Origin: a virus
DNA length: 60,102 nt
Virus record (IMG/VR): IMGVR_UViG_3300009160_000047
Span: 1 to 60,102 of that record
Strand: one strand, 5' to 3'
A program made the position numbers and the translations under genes. The notes under the pieces were generated by a model. That model was not told where the DNA came from, did no database searches, and worked only from the letters and a program-made list of their open reading frames with translations. This document shows, piece by piece, positions 48,659 through 57,334 of the stretch (the stretch's first letter is position 1; each line of letters starts with the position of its first letter).

Positions 48659-49896
48659 TTTGCCCCCGCAGTCAAAGCGTTACGCAAACCAAGGGAGTCA
48701 ATGCCTCGGCCTTTTTGCTCTTTAATAGCTCCACCTTTTTTCTTCATCAACCCGTAAGCACCGGCGGCGGCAGTACCCAGACCTGCAATCTGTGAAGTCA
48801 TACTAGGCGCAGCTTGGTACTGAGTAGTAGTCATACCAGGCACAGCGTAACCACGCAACAAAGCGTTGTACTGGTTGTAAGCCTGCATAGGAGCCTGCTG
48901 CTGGTTGGCGTAGTTCTGGATAGCCTGATTGATGATCTGCTGTTCCTGAGCCTGTTGCTGGCCACCAACTTGTTGTTGCAATCCAAGGATGCCTTGCTGT
49001 GCAGCTAACTGCTGATTACCAATATTGGCCAAACCAGCACCAGCTTGACCTGCCATGCCATAACCCTGTTGGGCTGTATTTAAACCTTGAAGGCCAAGGC
49101 CGGCGCCATATTGCATATTCTGCAAGGCACCTTGATACGCGGCCTGCTGTCCTTGTAACTGGTTGTTGTTCATCAAAGACTGTAGAGAACGATTGGCTTC
49201 AGCATTTTCAAGAGCTTGACGGCTACCACCAAAAGCACCGGACTTAGTTGCTTGTGCTTGTCGTTGTGTTCTAGCTATGTCAGCTTGACGTTGTGCAGCT
49301 TGATTCTGCACATCAACTACATTCTGCATGTAAGGCGACATAAAAGCACCAACGGCATTGCTTGCATCGTATGTGCCGGTGGTAGGGTTGTAGACGTTAC
49401 TTGTAGCGCCTAAGTAATCTCTGCCCATACCCTGTGCTTGCTGCGCAGTTCCAAGAGCGCCCATACCGCCCATTCCAGTTAAACCAGTTGCTTGGTTGTA
49501 CTGACCAGGCATCTGCAAGTTAGCAGCGTTGTACTGAACTTGTTGTTGCAACGGACTGAAGCCGGCTACATAATTTCTTGGATCAGTGCTATACGGTTTG
49601 AACGCATCAGTTTTAACGCCCGTAACATTCTTTACCGGTTGGCCAGCTTCATTAAGCATGGGCTTACCAGTATCTGGATCCATCGCGGCTTTTGTATTAA
49701 ACAGCTCTTCCATGGAGCCAGCAAGCACAGTCTCTACTTGAGGACGAAGCCAGTCAGGAATGTTAGATGTGTTGGTCGTTGAGGATGTTGGGCCACCACC
49801 ACCGCCGCCATAGATTATGCGACCGCCTTCTTTTCGGGTTACGGAATCACCAAGGGGCTCACCCATGGCATAGAGTTGTCTGCGTGAATAGCTCAT
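48655..49896 (-). CDS. Gln-rich internal virion/ejection protein
   Basis: 413 residues, extremely Gln/Ala/Gly-rich with long helical arrays (QNQAAQRQADIARTQRQAQATKSG, QAAYQGALQNMQYG, QQGILGLQQQVGGQQQAQEQQIINQAIQ). The N-terminus (MSYSRRQLYAMGEPLGDSV) resembles openings of ejection proteins. The C-terminus ends in basic motifs (MKKKGGAIKEQKGRGIDSLGL). Overlaps the transglycosylase gene by ATGA. It probably forms part of the ejection complex. Confidence 0.72.
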   Translation of the reverse strand: MSYSRRQLYAMGEPLGDSVTRKEGGRIIYGGGGGGPTSSTTNTSNIPDWLRPQVETVLAGSMEELFNTKAAMDPDTGKPMLNEAGQPVKNVTGVKTDAFKPYSTDPRNYVAGFSPLQQQVQYNAANLQMPGQYNQATGLTGMGGMGALGTAQQAQGMGRDYLGATSNVYNPTTGTYDASNAVGAFMSPYMQNVVDVQNQAAQRQADIARTQRQAQATKSGAFGGSRQALENAEANRSLQSLMNNNQLQGQQAAYQGALQNMQYGAGLGLQGLNTAQQGYGMAGQAGAGLANIGNQQLAAQQGILGLQQQVGGQQQAQEQQIINQAIQNYANQQQAPMQAYNQYNALLRGYAVPGMTTTQYQAAPSMTSQIAGLGTAAAGAYGLMKKKGGAIKEQKGRGIDSLGLRNALTAGAK

Positions 49897-50324
49897 ATTA
49901 GTACCTCAACAAGGGTATTTCTGGGTTCAAAGTTATAGCGTTTCCAGAGGCGAACGATTGCATCACGTCCATACCCCTGTATTTTCGTTGCACCGCGCAG
50001 TTTTAACAAGGCTTTAAACTGGTCAAAAGTATCTTGACTAGAAATAAGTTTACCGCCAATAGCCGTCACAAATGCTACCCGATGCATGGGGTAGTTGATA
50101 AACGAGATTGTAGTAGCGCCCTGTATTTCGCCCTCTTCGCTTACTGCTACAACAAGCAGCCAAGCGCCATTAGTAAGAAAGCTTTGAATGTGATCAGCCG
50201 TGTAGTCATGGGCCCAATCAGGGAAGTCACCACCTTTTGTCATGGCTTCTTCAATGAACGGCTTTACCATAGGCCAAACTTGCTGGACATAATTAGTTTC
50301 AACATGGCGAATTTTTAAGCTCAT
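49893..50324 (-). CDS. GNAT-like protein
   Basis: 143 residues (MSLKIRHVETNYVQQVWPMVKPFIEEAMTKGGDFPDW...). A GNAT-like alternation (WLLVVAVSEEGEIQGATTISFIN, VAFVTAIGG, IQGYGRDAIVRLWKRYNF) is visible. The position, coupled to the Gln-rich gene by ATGA, recalls internal acetyltransferase-like proteins of podophages. The acetyl-CoA loop is not clear, so activity is uncertain. Confidence 0.65.
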   Translation of the reverse strand: MSLKIRHVETNYVQQVWPMVKPFIEEAMTKGGDFPDWAHDYTADHIQSFLTNGAWLLVVAVSEEGEIQGATTISFINYPMHRVAFVTAIGGKLISSQDTFDQFKALLKLRGATKIQGYGRDAIVRLWKRYNFEPRNTLVEVLI

Positions 50325-51769
50325 TTAGGCAGTTTCTTAATTAGGTCAAAAATACCGTTAGACATGGCAAGTTGTTTTTGCTGCACTGTTTGCGGTGCTT
50401 GCGCCTTTTGTGGCTGCTGTACATCGGTAAAGCTAAACGGAGTTTGTATAGGTGGATTTTTACCGTACACACTAAAAGGTGTATTTAGTCCTGTTGTGCG
50501 TCCGTAGTACGCATTCTCCAAATCTGTTGGTGTTAATCCAACCGCACGCATTTCTCTTAGCACTGCATTCATATCCGCGCCTTTTGGCGAACCATCAGGA
50601 TATGTTTGCGCCATTTGCCTATCAGCCATGTCACGCAAGTTTTGATTAAGTGCATCAATACCTTGGCGACTTGAAGCATAGTTGTAACCGGCAGATGTAG
50701 GAACATCTTGTCCGTAATTACTTACATTGAACATTGTCAATGGGTTAGCGTAGTTCTGATACTGCGAACGATATATACCTGTCCTAGGAACTGGCGTGCT
50801 TGTAGGCGGCGGCGTGCTTGTAGGGGGCGGTGTACGCCGTATAGTAATCGTAGGACGTGGAGTAAACGTAGGAGGATCAGTCCACCATGTTGGCGGCTCT
50901 TCCGTAGGTGGCTCCGTTGGGGGTTCTTCGGTTGGAGGATCAGTTGGCGGCTCTTCAGACCACGTATCGGTTGGCGGGTCAGTTGGAGGTTCTCCAGTCC
51001 TTGTTTCAGTTTCAGTTTCAGTCTCAGTCTCAGTTTCAGTTTCAGTTTCGGTACTAGTGTCAGTTGGATCAGTCCAAGGCGGGTCAGTAAATGGAGTAAA
51101 ACTAAATGTATCAGTTACTACATCTGTTTGTGTTGGACGTTCAGCAGTTATGATAATTTCAGAAACAAATTCAGATTCAGTTTCGGTTTCCCAGTCAGTT
51201 ATCAGAATGTTCTGAGTACTAATTAAATTGGTACCCCAATCAACAGGCGTTGCTGATGGACGCTCTCCAGTAATAATTATTTCAGAAATATCATCAGTAT
51301 TGCCTTCAGTCGTCCAATCTGTTATTAGGATGTTCTCAGTGCTTACTAAATCGTTGCCCCAGTCAAAAGTAACTTCTGGAGGGCGGTCTGTCGTAATAAT
51401 AATTTCAGGTATGTTGTCGTCATCACCACCCCGCCAGTCGCCCCCCGGGTCATCGCCCCAGCCGCCGCCACCCTCTAATGAAATAGATGAAAAATCATCG
51501 TCACCCATTTCAAACTGAGGCAATCCTGTAATGGGATTAATTGTTCCTGATCCACCCATGCGTTTAAGCATGCGTGCTTCTTGCGGATTAATGTGAGCAA
51601 GTATGGTATCGCCATTTTGCCCAAACCTAGCTAAGTCTCTTATCTCGCCTTTATCAAACCCAGTGATGCGGCCACCAGTGCCGTACCTAACTACAGGTTC
51701 GCCAGAGCCTAAATTGGTTTCGTCCTGACTCTCAAGGGTTTGCCCGAATGCTATCCCGCCATTTGCCAT
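50321..51769 (-). CDS. Repeat-rich virion protein (41-residue repeats, Thr-Glu and Pro-Thr tracts)
   Basis: 482 residues from the ATG at 51769 (AAGGAG 8 bases upstream; the longer frame begins inside the previous gene). The N-terminus has RITGFDKGEIRDLARFGQNGDTILAHINPQEARMLKRMGGSGTINPITGLPQFE, a motif seen in phage internal proteins. A 41-residue unit (EIII, T, DRP, DWG, NIL, ITDW) occurs twice plus a partial third. A TETETE run and PPT/EEPPTDPPT tract (about 240-335) follow. The C-terminus is ordinary. Elongated or disordered virion part is inferred. Confidence 0.72.
   Translation of the reverse strand: MANGGIAFGQTLESQDETNLGSGEPVVRYGTGGRITGFDKGEIRDLARFGQNGDTILAHINPQEARMLKRMGGSGTINPITGLPQFEMGDDDFSSISLEGGGGWGDDPGGDWRGGDDDNIPEIIITTDRPPEVTFDWGNDLVSTENILITDWTTEGNTDDISEIIITGERPSATPVDWGTNLISTQNILITDWETETESEFVSEIIITAERPTQTDVVTDTFSFTPFTDPPWTDPTDTSTETETETETETETETETRTGEPPTDPPTDTWSEEPPTDPPTEEPPTEPPTEEPPTWWTDPPTFTPRPTITIRRTPPPTSTPPPTSTPVPRTGIYRSQYQNYANPLTMFNVSNYGQDVPTSAGYNYASSRQGIDALNQNLRDMADRQMAQTYPDGSPKGADMNAVLREMRAVGLTPTDLENAYYGRTTGLNTPFSVYGKNPPIQTPFSFTDVQQPQKAQAPQTVQQKQLAMSNGIFDLIKKLPK
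51001..51055 (-). repeat. Hexamer microsatellite-like tract
   Basis: About eight near-identical hexamers (tttcag/tctcag) in the 482-residue protein gene encode a Thr-Glu run. Such a tract is prone to slippage, though hexamer changes stay in frame. Confidence 0.7.
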
Positions 51770-51779
51770 GCTATTCTCC

Positions 51780-52793
51780 TTATGCGGGTAAATACTTACG
51801 TGGCTGGATTTGTCGGCCTTGCTTTGAATTGCCAGTACGGGCATTGCGTACTTTGTTCATCATGGAATAAAGCTGCTTAGCACCCGCATCAGTCGAGCCA
51901 TTACCCAAATGAGAAACAACATCGGCTGGCTCAACGAATTCTCCATCAGCTAAACGTGCCGGTTGCTTACCACCAATGGTAGCGGGAATGTCGTCAGACA
52001 TGCCATCGCCAGGACCTTTAAGCATGCGGCCACCATCAGAGTAGCTACCCAAACCTGCAATACCGCCGCCGCTTGCGTAGCTGTATGGCTGATATGCGCC
52101 AGGATCAAATCTATATTGGCTAAGCGCTCCGCTGTACGGCTTCTTTTTAGGCATGCCGCCACGCAACTGATCGGACACCATACCAATACCAGCAATTCCA
52201 GCACCGCCAGCAAGAAGTTGTTGCTTAGGAGTCAAGCTATTAAACCACTCCTTGGCACTACCCATCATGCTTGGACTACCTTTTGCTGCTGCTTGAGACA
52301 TAGCACCAGACGGCGCGCTAAGACCCATTTGACTTGTAGCTGGGCCACCAGCCACCTCAAATCCAGGCATTGTTCCAGCTTTAGCTAATCCGGAAATACC
52401 AGTAGACGCAGAAGGTGCCGCTGAAGAAATAGAGTAATCCACTGGACCCATGTACCCAGGAATCGTGCTAGCACTAAGACCAGGCGTTGCAGAACCAGCA
52501 GTAGCCGCTAAACTTTGAGTACCCGCAGAAGTGGCCGCAGGGGCCGCTCCAGGCATGGCGCCACTAGACGCAGAGCCGGCACTACCAAACATGGCGCCGC
52601 CGGCACCACCCATCAGGCCGCCAATTAAAGCGCCCTGTAATGGGTCTTTGCCTTGTAAAATTGACGAACCACCACCCACAGCAGCGCCGGTCATCATGGC
52701 CTCTAACAGAGCCGCCTCGCCAACACCCCCACCAATGTAGAGATTACGTGTGCCATCACGTCTGTAGCCGTTGAATTTATTGGGGATAAGCAT
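51780..52793 (-). CDS. Ala/Gly-rich virion protein with KGPGDGMSDDIPATIGG motif
   Basis: 337 residues. The C-terminal 100 hold LKGPGDGMSDDIPATIGGKQPARLADGEFV and PADVVSHLGNGSTDAGAKQLYSMMNKVRNARTG, a motif frequent in phage internal or tail-associated proteins. The first 230 are Ala/Gly/Ser-rich with hydrophobic stretches (ALIGGLMGGAGGAMFGSAG) that could cross a membrane during entry. It probably belongs to the ejection set. Confidence 0.72.
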   Translation of the reverse strand: MLIPNKFNGYRRDGTRNLYIGGGVGEAALLEAMMTGAAVGGGSSILQGKDPLQGALIGGLMGGAGGAMFGSAGSASSGAMPGAAPAATSAGTQSLAATAGSATPGLSASTIPGYMGPVDYSISSAAPSASTGISGLAKAGTMPGFEVAGGPATSQMGLSAPSGAMSQAAAKGSPSMMGSAKEWFNSLTPKQQLLAGGAGIAGIGMVSDQLRGGMPKKKPYSGALSQYRFDPGAYQPYSYASGGGIAGLGSYSDGGRMLKGPGDGMSDDIPATIGGKQPARLADGEFVEPADVVSHLGNGSTDAGAKQLYSMMNKVRNARTGNSKQGRQIQPRKYLPA

Positions 52794-52826
52794 GGGTAAG
52801 GTGCTCCTTGAATTATGTGGATATTA

Positions 52827-53489
52827 TCATGTTGGTAACGCAGACACAAATGAAAGTGTAGCAATGGCTGATGGGACTGCTGGTCGCGTGGGGCTTGCAC
52901 TAGCGGGGTATTGCTCAATAGAAACACCCGTGTCAGTCGTTCTCCACACTATCTCAACATAGTCAGTCGCATTTAAACTTACAAAATAATTAAGCGCTGC
53001 AATAATGTGATAGGGATCACCAACGGATTTTCTTGGGGCCAAACCAAAACGGCTGTTTGAGTTGGCCACGTTTGTGTTATTGACTCGAAACCAAATGTCC
53101 ACATCTTGAGTGGCGTTTGTAGTGTTTGTCAGTTGAATAGAAAACTGCAAGTTGTAAAGTCCGGCATTGGCTACAGTAATTCTGCTATTGCTAGCTACAG
53201 TTACACCATTTGAAAAATCTGTGGTGTTAAATGTGACTGGGTAGGCAACAGTTGTGCTGACAGCCACTTGGTCTGTGGAATCTTGAAATGCTCCGTAAGG
53301 TAAGCGTATTCCAGCGCCACCAGTAGATGTGACCAACTGAGCCAACAAGTTATCCAGCCGATTGAAGTACAAACGCAAAACGTTATTTAGCTGATCAATA
53401 TACTGCTGGCTATATTCCCTTGTTGCCAATGGCAAACTAGGAGCCGCAATCCTGCTAAGCTCTGTTTCGGATGTAATGATGTAGCTCAT
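52827..53489 (-). CDS. Beta-sandwich virion protein
   Basis: 220 residues. After a helical N-terminus, GAFQDSTDQVAVSTTVAYPVTFNTTDFSNGVTVASNSRITVANAGLYNLQFSIQL (about 85-140) is a jelly-roll-like (C1q/TNF-type) pattern common in phage structural genes. No catalytic motif. It overlaps the stop of the gp10-like gene by 4 bases, so is probably a tail-needle or spike component. Confidence 0.72.
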   Translation of the reverse strand: MSYIITSETELSRIAAPSLPLATREYSQQYIDQLNNVLRLYFNRLDNLLAQLVTSTGGAGIRLPYGAFQDSTDQVAVSTTVAYPVTFNTTDFSNGVTVASNSRITVANAGLYNLQFSIQLTNTTNATQDVDIWFRVNNTNVANSNSRFGLAPRKSVGDPYHIIAALNYFVSLNATDYVEIVWRTTDTGVSIEQYPASASPTRPAVPSAIATLSFVSALPT

Positions 53490-55591
53490 CGTCTACCGTC
53501 CGGCCTAATATCAATACGAGTTGCACCAAGTTGCCATTGAGTTCCAAGTTGGTTAGAGCCTACTTTTAAAATCATTTGACGGCCACGCACGCGGGTATAG
53601 ACCTGACCCGTAAAACCTTCAGTAATTGTGTATGAAGCACCAGTTAATTTATCCACATTAGCTGCTACAGGCGTACCTGTTCCTGAACCCGAGTTGACCA
53701 TAGGGTACAAAGTCATCGTAAGTTGTGGTGTTGGGCTTGCGTCAGAACCTGAGAAAGTCAAGTCTGGCAACATACGCCAGATAAAACCAAAGTTGTTACC
53801 GTCACCAATATCGAACTCAGACGAAGAAATATAAGCATCAATTGCAACTGGCGTACCTGTTCCGTTGTCATCGTTACCGTATTCTTGATTAACAATATTA
53901 CCTGTTGTAGCTGTTAATGGGTTTGCAGCAATAGGGTAATCCCTTAGACCAGAATCTAGCCAAGCCGTGCGATTCATTGTGCCGTAGTACCAAGTATTTT
54001 CAAGGTAGTTGTACACCACATACTTATCAATCGCTGTGGCATTTGCAGAGCAATAGAAGAACCAGACTTCATTGAAGCCTTCATTGGTACTGGCAAAACA
54101 TTGCTGGTTTTGCCCCAAGTTAATGTCTTGATAAACATATTTACGCAGGTCGCAGTTCAACGTGTTAACTCGGCCATCGTAGGAATAGAACTTATCTGTT
54201 CCCATCCAGTACACCACGCCAGAAGCCTGTGCAATAGAGTTTTGGCTCAAAATAGAAATGTTGTCACCCAAGAGTTGGACACCCCAGACGTATGGGGGTC
54301 CAAGGTATTGCAAGGAATATAGCGTGGAGTCAGTCCAAACTACAATCTCCTGACGGGTCTGGATGGCCGTAATGATTTCTGAGCCGTGTGATAAGCGCAC
54401 ACTACCCGCTTGGTTAGTAGCAGAAGGCGTCCAATCAACAACAGATTCTTGGTCAGACCAACGAATTAACATTGGGTCTTGCGTAGTAGGTGTATCAGAA
54501 TTTTGATCGTTTGTACCAAAAGCAAACACAAAGCGACTCACATCAGACACATACAGGAAGTTCTGCATTAATGGCACATCAGAAGCCCCGTACATAGACG
54601 TAACGGGAATGGCATTAGGTAGGATATAGTGAGTACCTGACTGAGTTCCAGAGGTATTAATAGCCGAGCCGCCAGCAGTTAAAGACAGGTTAAATGATGT
54701 TCCACCAGTGCCTTTAACGTAGTACGTAGTTCCCGTAATCAAGCCTGTAGGAAGTGCGGATGGATAACCCGTGTTTGTTAATTTTACTGGGGTGTTTTCC
54801 ATCAAACTAATGGAAGAAGTTACCACCGCAGGCGTAGCAATAGTTACTGTAAATGTAGCTGGCGACAAGCCAAAAGCAGCGTTCCAATAATAAAGCGGGC
54901 TACCACGGTATCCAAGAATCAAATCTTGGCCAAAGTTATTCTGGTTCCACAGGCGCAAACCTGATGTAGATGTAGCACCATAACCCCAAGTACCAGCACC
55001 CCAAGCACCCGCACCCCAGCCAGTTAGCGGGACTTCTGCGGATAAACCAGTGTTAATTTGATACACGGCACGAACCGTTGTACCTCCGCCCGTTGCGCCA
55101 GATGTGGCAGCAGATGAGGCTGTGATGTTGTATGAATCAGAATCAATTACAGTAAGCTGATATTCATTATTAAGATTTAGCCCACCCACTGTGGCCACGT
55201 TGCTAAATGTTACAAAGTCTCCAGTTACTGCCCCATGAGCTACATCAACGACTAAAACCGTTGTACTTGTATTGGTGGTGGTAAATGGATTGCTTAATAC
55301 TGCAGCATCACGGATTGGCGTAATGTCGTAATAGTTACCGCCGTTTTCCAGATAAAACTTTAGATTTGTACCTACACCAAGCAGGTTAAGGTTGGCTAGC
55401 GTAATCCAGTTCCACAAAGAACGGCAGGTTCCCAAAAAACTAGAGATTGAAATGCGCGCCCAGCCACCAATCTTTTCAGGTGTGCCTTGACGAAAACGTA
55501 CCTTATCGGATTGATACCAGCCACCCTCATTGGTATAACGAGTATTTTCACGGTTGACGCCCGGCTTAAACAGAACTTTTTGTAATGGCAT
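53486..55591 (-). CDS. P22 gp10-like tail/stabilisation protein
   Basis: 701 residues. Begins MPLQKVLFKPGVNRENTRYTNEGGWYQSDKVRFRQGTPEKIGGWARIS, the opening seen in gp10-type stabilisation proteins. A beta-propeller-like repeated body follows (GYRGSPLYYWN, NFLYVSDVSRFVFAFG, IVVWTDSTLYSLQYLG), with two Ser/Thr-rich inserted domains (about 100-175 and 245-310). It seals the connector below the portal after packaging. Strong match by motif and order. Confidence 0.82.
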   Translation of the reverse strand: MPLQKVLFKPGVNRENTRYTNEGGWYQSDKVRFRQGTPEKIGGWARISISSFLGTCRSLWNWITLANLNLLGVGTNLKFYLENGGNYYDITPIRDAAVLSNPFTTTNTSTTVLVVDVAHGAVTGDFVTFSNVATVGGLNLNNEYQLTVIDSDSYNITASSAATSGATGGGTTVRAVYQINTGLSAEVPLTGWGAGAWGAGTWGYGATSTSGLRLWNQNNFGQDLILGYRGSPLYYWNAAFGLSPATFTVTIATPAVVTSSISLMENTPVKLTNTGYPSALPTGLITGTTYYVKGTGGTSFNLSLTAGGSAINTSGTQSGTHYILPNAIPVTSMYGASDVPLMQNFLYVSDVSRFVFAFGTNDQNSDTPTTQDPMLIRWSDQESVVDWTPSATNQAGSVRLSHGSEIITAIQTRQEIVVWTDSTLYSLQYLGPPYVWGVQLLGDNISILSQNSIAQASGVVYWMGTDKFYSYDGRVNTLNCDLRKYVYQDINLGQNQQCFASTNEGFNEVWFFYCSANATAIDKYVVYNYLENTWYYGTMNRTAWLDSGLRDYPIAANPLTATTGNIVNQEYGNDDNGTGTPVAIDAYISSSEFDIGDGNNFGFIWRMLPDLTFSGSDASPTPQLTMTLYPMVNSGSGTGTPVAANVDKLTGASYTITEGFTGQVYTRVRGRQMILKVGSNQLGTQWQLGATRIDIRPDGRR

Positions 55592-55594
55592 CGG

Positions 55595-56038
55595 TTAATC
55601 CAACAAAGCGCACTCAGCCGTGCGGCGTTTTAACAAGCCTGGCAGTACCTTACCGCCACCCTTAGTCCAGAGCATCAGTTGTTCTTTTGCCCCTTCCCAA
55701 TCATTGGCATTGATTTTCCTCTTTAACGTGGAAGTCTGCAAGCGTCCTGTGCCCAAGTTATAACAAAAATCCACAATGGCATTGCACTTACGAACGTCAG
55801 TAATCAGGCCGGGGCAGTTACGCAGAACACCGGGTAAATACGTATGCTCAAGCTCAATCATTAAAAGCGCCCTTGCCGTGGGTTCATCCATTGGGGCATC
55901 TTCTAAAGTTACCTTGCGCTTGTCTGCGTAGTAGGTAGAACCATAGCCGATGGTAGCCACGCCCGCCGGACATAAATACGGCTTGGCGCGGTAGCCCTCA
56001 AACTGACGGCACAGAGCAGCGGCTAACTCTAGGTTCAT
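55595..56038 (-). CDS. Endolysin, GH24 phage lysozyme
   Basis: 147 residues with catalytic spacing E14-8aa-C23-5aa-T29 in FEGYRAKPYLCPAGVATIGYG. The Asp of the classic E-D-T triad is Cys, a variant known in GH24 (E-x8-(D/C)-x5-T). Later CNAIVDFCYNLGTGRLQTSTLKRKIN and GLLKRRTAECALL agree with the family. No signal or SAR segment is seen at the N-terminus, so a holin is needed. It overlaps the membrane gene by ATGA. Confidence 0.9.
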   Translation of the reverse strand: MNLELAAALCRQFEGYRAKPYLCPAGVATIGYGSTYYADKRKVTLEDAPMDEPTARALLMIELEHTYLPGVLRNCPGLITDVRKCNAIVDFCYNLGTGRLQTSTLKRKINANDWEGAKEQLMLWTKGGGKVLPGLLKRRTAECALLD

Positions 56039-56529
56039 ATGCCGCGCTGTTTGAGAGTTCTATCGAGGAACCAATAGTTAATAGTCCCAGACAACAGGGC
56101 CGAGAAGTCAGGTGTCATCATGGTTTTAAACACTTCTACGGCTGGCGCTCCGGCAAGCCATGCGTTCCATGCAAACCAAACATGAATGAACGACCAGACA
56201 AACAGCACCCAATACGTTACTACTGGGCGTACAGAAGCTGACAGACTAGCCACCCAGCCGCCTGCGGCTTTGACCATCTCAGCTTGCTGGGTGATGGCGT
56301 TGTTAAAGGCGTCCATCACTCCAACGTCCATTGCAGCTTCCCGTTGAGCGCCAATCTCAGCCAGCTTTTGCTGACCACGAAGCGTCTCAAGTTCACACTG
56401 GCGGGCAAACATAGCAAGCTCATGCTGGCGCTCATTCTTTTTGTCAAAGAACTTTAAGACTTCAGGAGCCATGCGGAACAAGCCGCCAAACACTGAACCC
56501 AGAATACCGCCACTTAATATGTCTAACAT
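56035..56529 (-). CDS. Membrane protein, GTA-holin-like
   Basis: 164 residues. The N-terminal helix (MLDILSGGILGSVFGGLFRM) is amphipathic; a coiled middle follows (QHELAMFARQCELETLRGQQKLAEI); then SASVRPVVTYWVLFVWSFIHVWFAWNAWLAG gives one or two spans, and a last helix to the end. The S.RP..TY motif and layout resemble the three-span gene-transfer-agent holin family. It overlaps the lysozyme (ATGA) and the upstream small holin-like gene. Confidence 0.72.
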   Translation of the reverse strand: MLDILSGGILGSVFGGLFRMAPEVLKFFDKKNERQHELAMFARQCELETLRGQQKLAEIGAQREAAMDVGVMDAFNNAITQQAEMVKAAGGWVASLSASVRPVVTYWVLFVWSFIHVWFAWNAWLAGAPAVEVFKTMMTPDFSALLSGTINYWFLDRTLKQRGI

Positions 56530-56804
56530 TTGTGATCCTTTTTCTCTTCATTTTGCATCAGTTTGATACCAGACAGGAACCCAATCATGCCGCCGATAAG
56601 AGTAGAAAAAGCGGGTGAAATCATCTTGAATATCTCTGCGTTGTCCACTTCTTTGGCCCAAAGGCCAAGCATAAAGCTGATTACCATAGCCAAAACAGAG
56701 ATGCACAGGGTGGTGCTTACCATCAGCGTGACCCACAAGGTCAGCTTGTCTTTGGTGTCCATTGACACTCTCTTCACTGGTCTGGGTATCGGCTTTCTGG
56801 TCAT
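56523..56804 (-). CDS. Small two-span membrane protein (holin-like)
   Basis: 93 residues: basic N-terminus, one span (TLWVTLMVSTTLCISVLAMVISFMLGLWA, about 22-50), a short loop, and a second span (MISPAFSTLIGGMIGFLSGIKLM, about 61-83), with a charged tail. This class II-like layout fits a holin or antiholin. It overlaps the coil gene by ATGA and the next membrane gene by 7 bases. Confidence 0.72.
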   Translation of the reverse strand: MTRKPIPRPVKRVSMDTKDKLTLWVTLMVSTTLCISVLAMVISFMLGLWAKEVDNAEIFKMISPAFSTLIGGMIGFLSGIKLMQNEEKKDHKC

Positions 56805-57040
56805 ACATAAATATCCAGCTTACGGTTAGTAAAAATCTCAAGGCTAAGTTGGTTGCGTTCCGCCTTCTTTACGTACAACTCAAACTCAAGATCGTCAATT
56901 TTGTCTTTCACTTTTTTCATCTTCAAAGCCTGCGCGTATTCTTCTTCAAGCCGCTGCGCCCTGCGTTCAAGCGCATCTGTCTTAGTTGGGTCGCCTCCCG
57001 GCTGAACCATTGGATACCACTTGTGTATGGGCGGAATCAT
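56801..57040 (-). CDS. Coiled-coil protein of the lysis cassette
   Basis: 79 residues, a long charged helix (DALERRAQRLEEEYAQALKMKKVKDKIDDLEFELYVKKAERNQLSLEI) after a short Pro-rich start, without a membrane span. It sits between the secreted protein and the holin-like gene, coupled by ATGA. It might be a cytoplasmic partner of lysis proteins; function unknown. Confidence 0.62.
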   Translation of the reverse strand: MIPPIHKWYPMVQPGGDPTKTDALERRAQRLEEEYAQALKMKKVKDKIDDLEFELYVKKAERNQLSLEIFTNRKLDIYV

Positions 57041-57327
57041 TTCTTTTCACGTTCAAGTGCATCTTTATATCCATGAACAACTTTGTTACGTAGCCATGTG
57101 GAATCTGCTGTACCTGCCCACTCTGCTAAATTGTTCCAGATCACCATGTATTCTGTTGACTTGCAATGGCTGGCATTCTGATCGAGCCACGCCATCATTT
57201 CTCTGTGCCGTATGGTTGGATCGTGAACGGTGTAGGCTATTCCATAAAACTCGCGCACATGACAGCCACTCTTGGCTACGGCTCCAACTAGCCCCAACAG
57301 CAACAGTAGCAGGAGGAGCCAGCGCAT
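57037..57327 (-). CDS. Secreted lysis-cassette protein (possible spanin)
   Basis: 96 residues. A signal-peptide-like N-terminus (MRWLLLLLLLLGLVGAVA) with AVA at the cleavage point and KSGC just after; the lipobox is not canonical. The rest (CHVREFYGIAYTVHDPTIRHREMMAWLDQNASHCKSTEYMVIWNNLAEWAGTADSTW) is a conserved-type small phage protein in lysis or virion clusters with two Cys. It may be periplasmic; spanin role is only a possibility. Confidence 0.65.
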   Translation of the reverse strand: MRWLLLLLLLLGLVGAVAKSGCHVREFYGIAYTVHDPTIRHREMMAWLDQNASHCKSTEYMVIWNNLAEWAGTADSTWLRNKVVHGYKDALEREKK

Positions 57328-57334
57328 ACATTGG

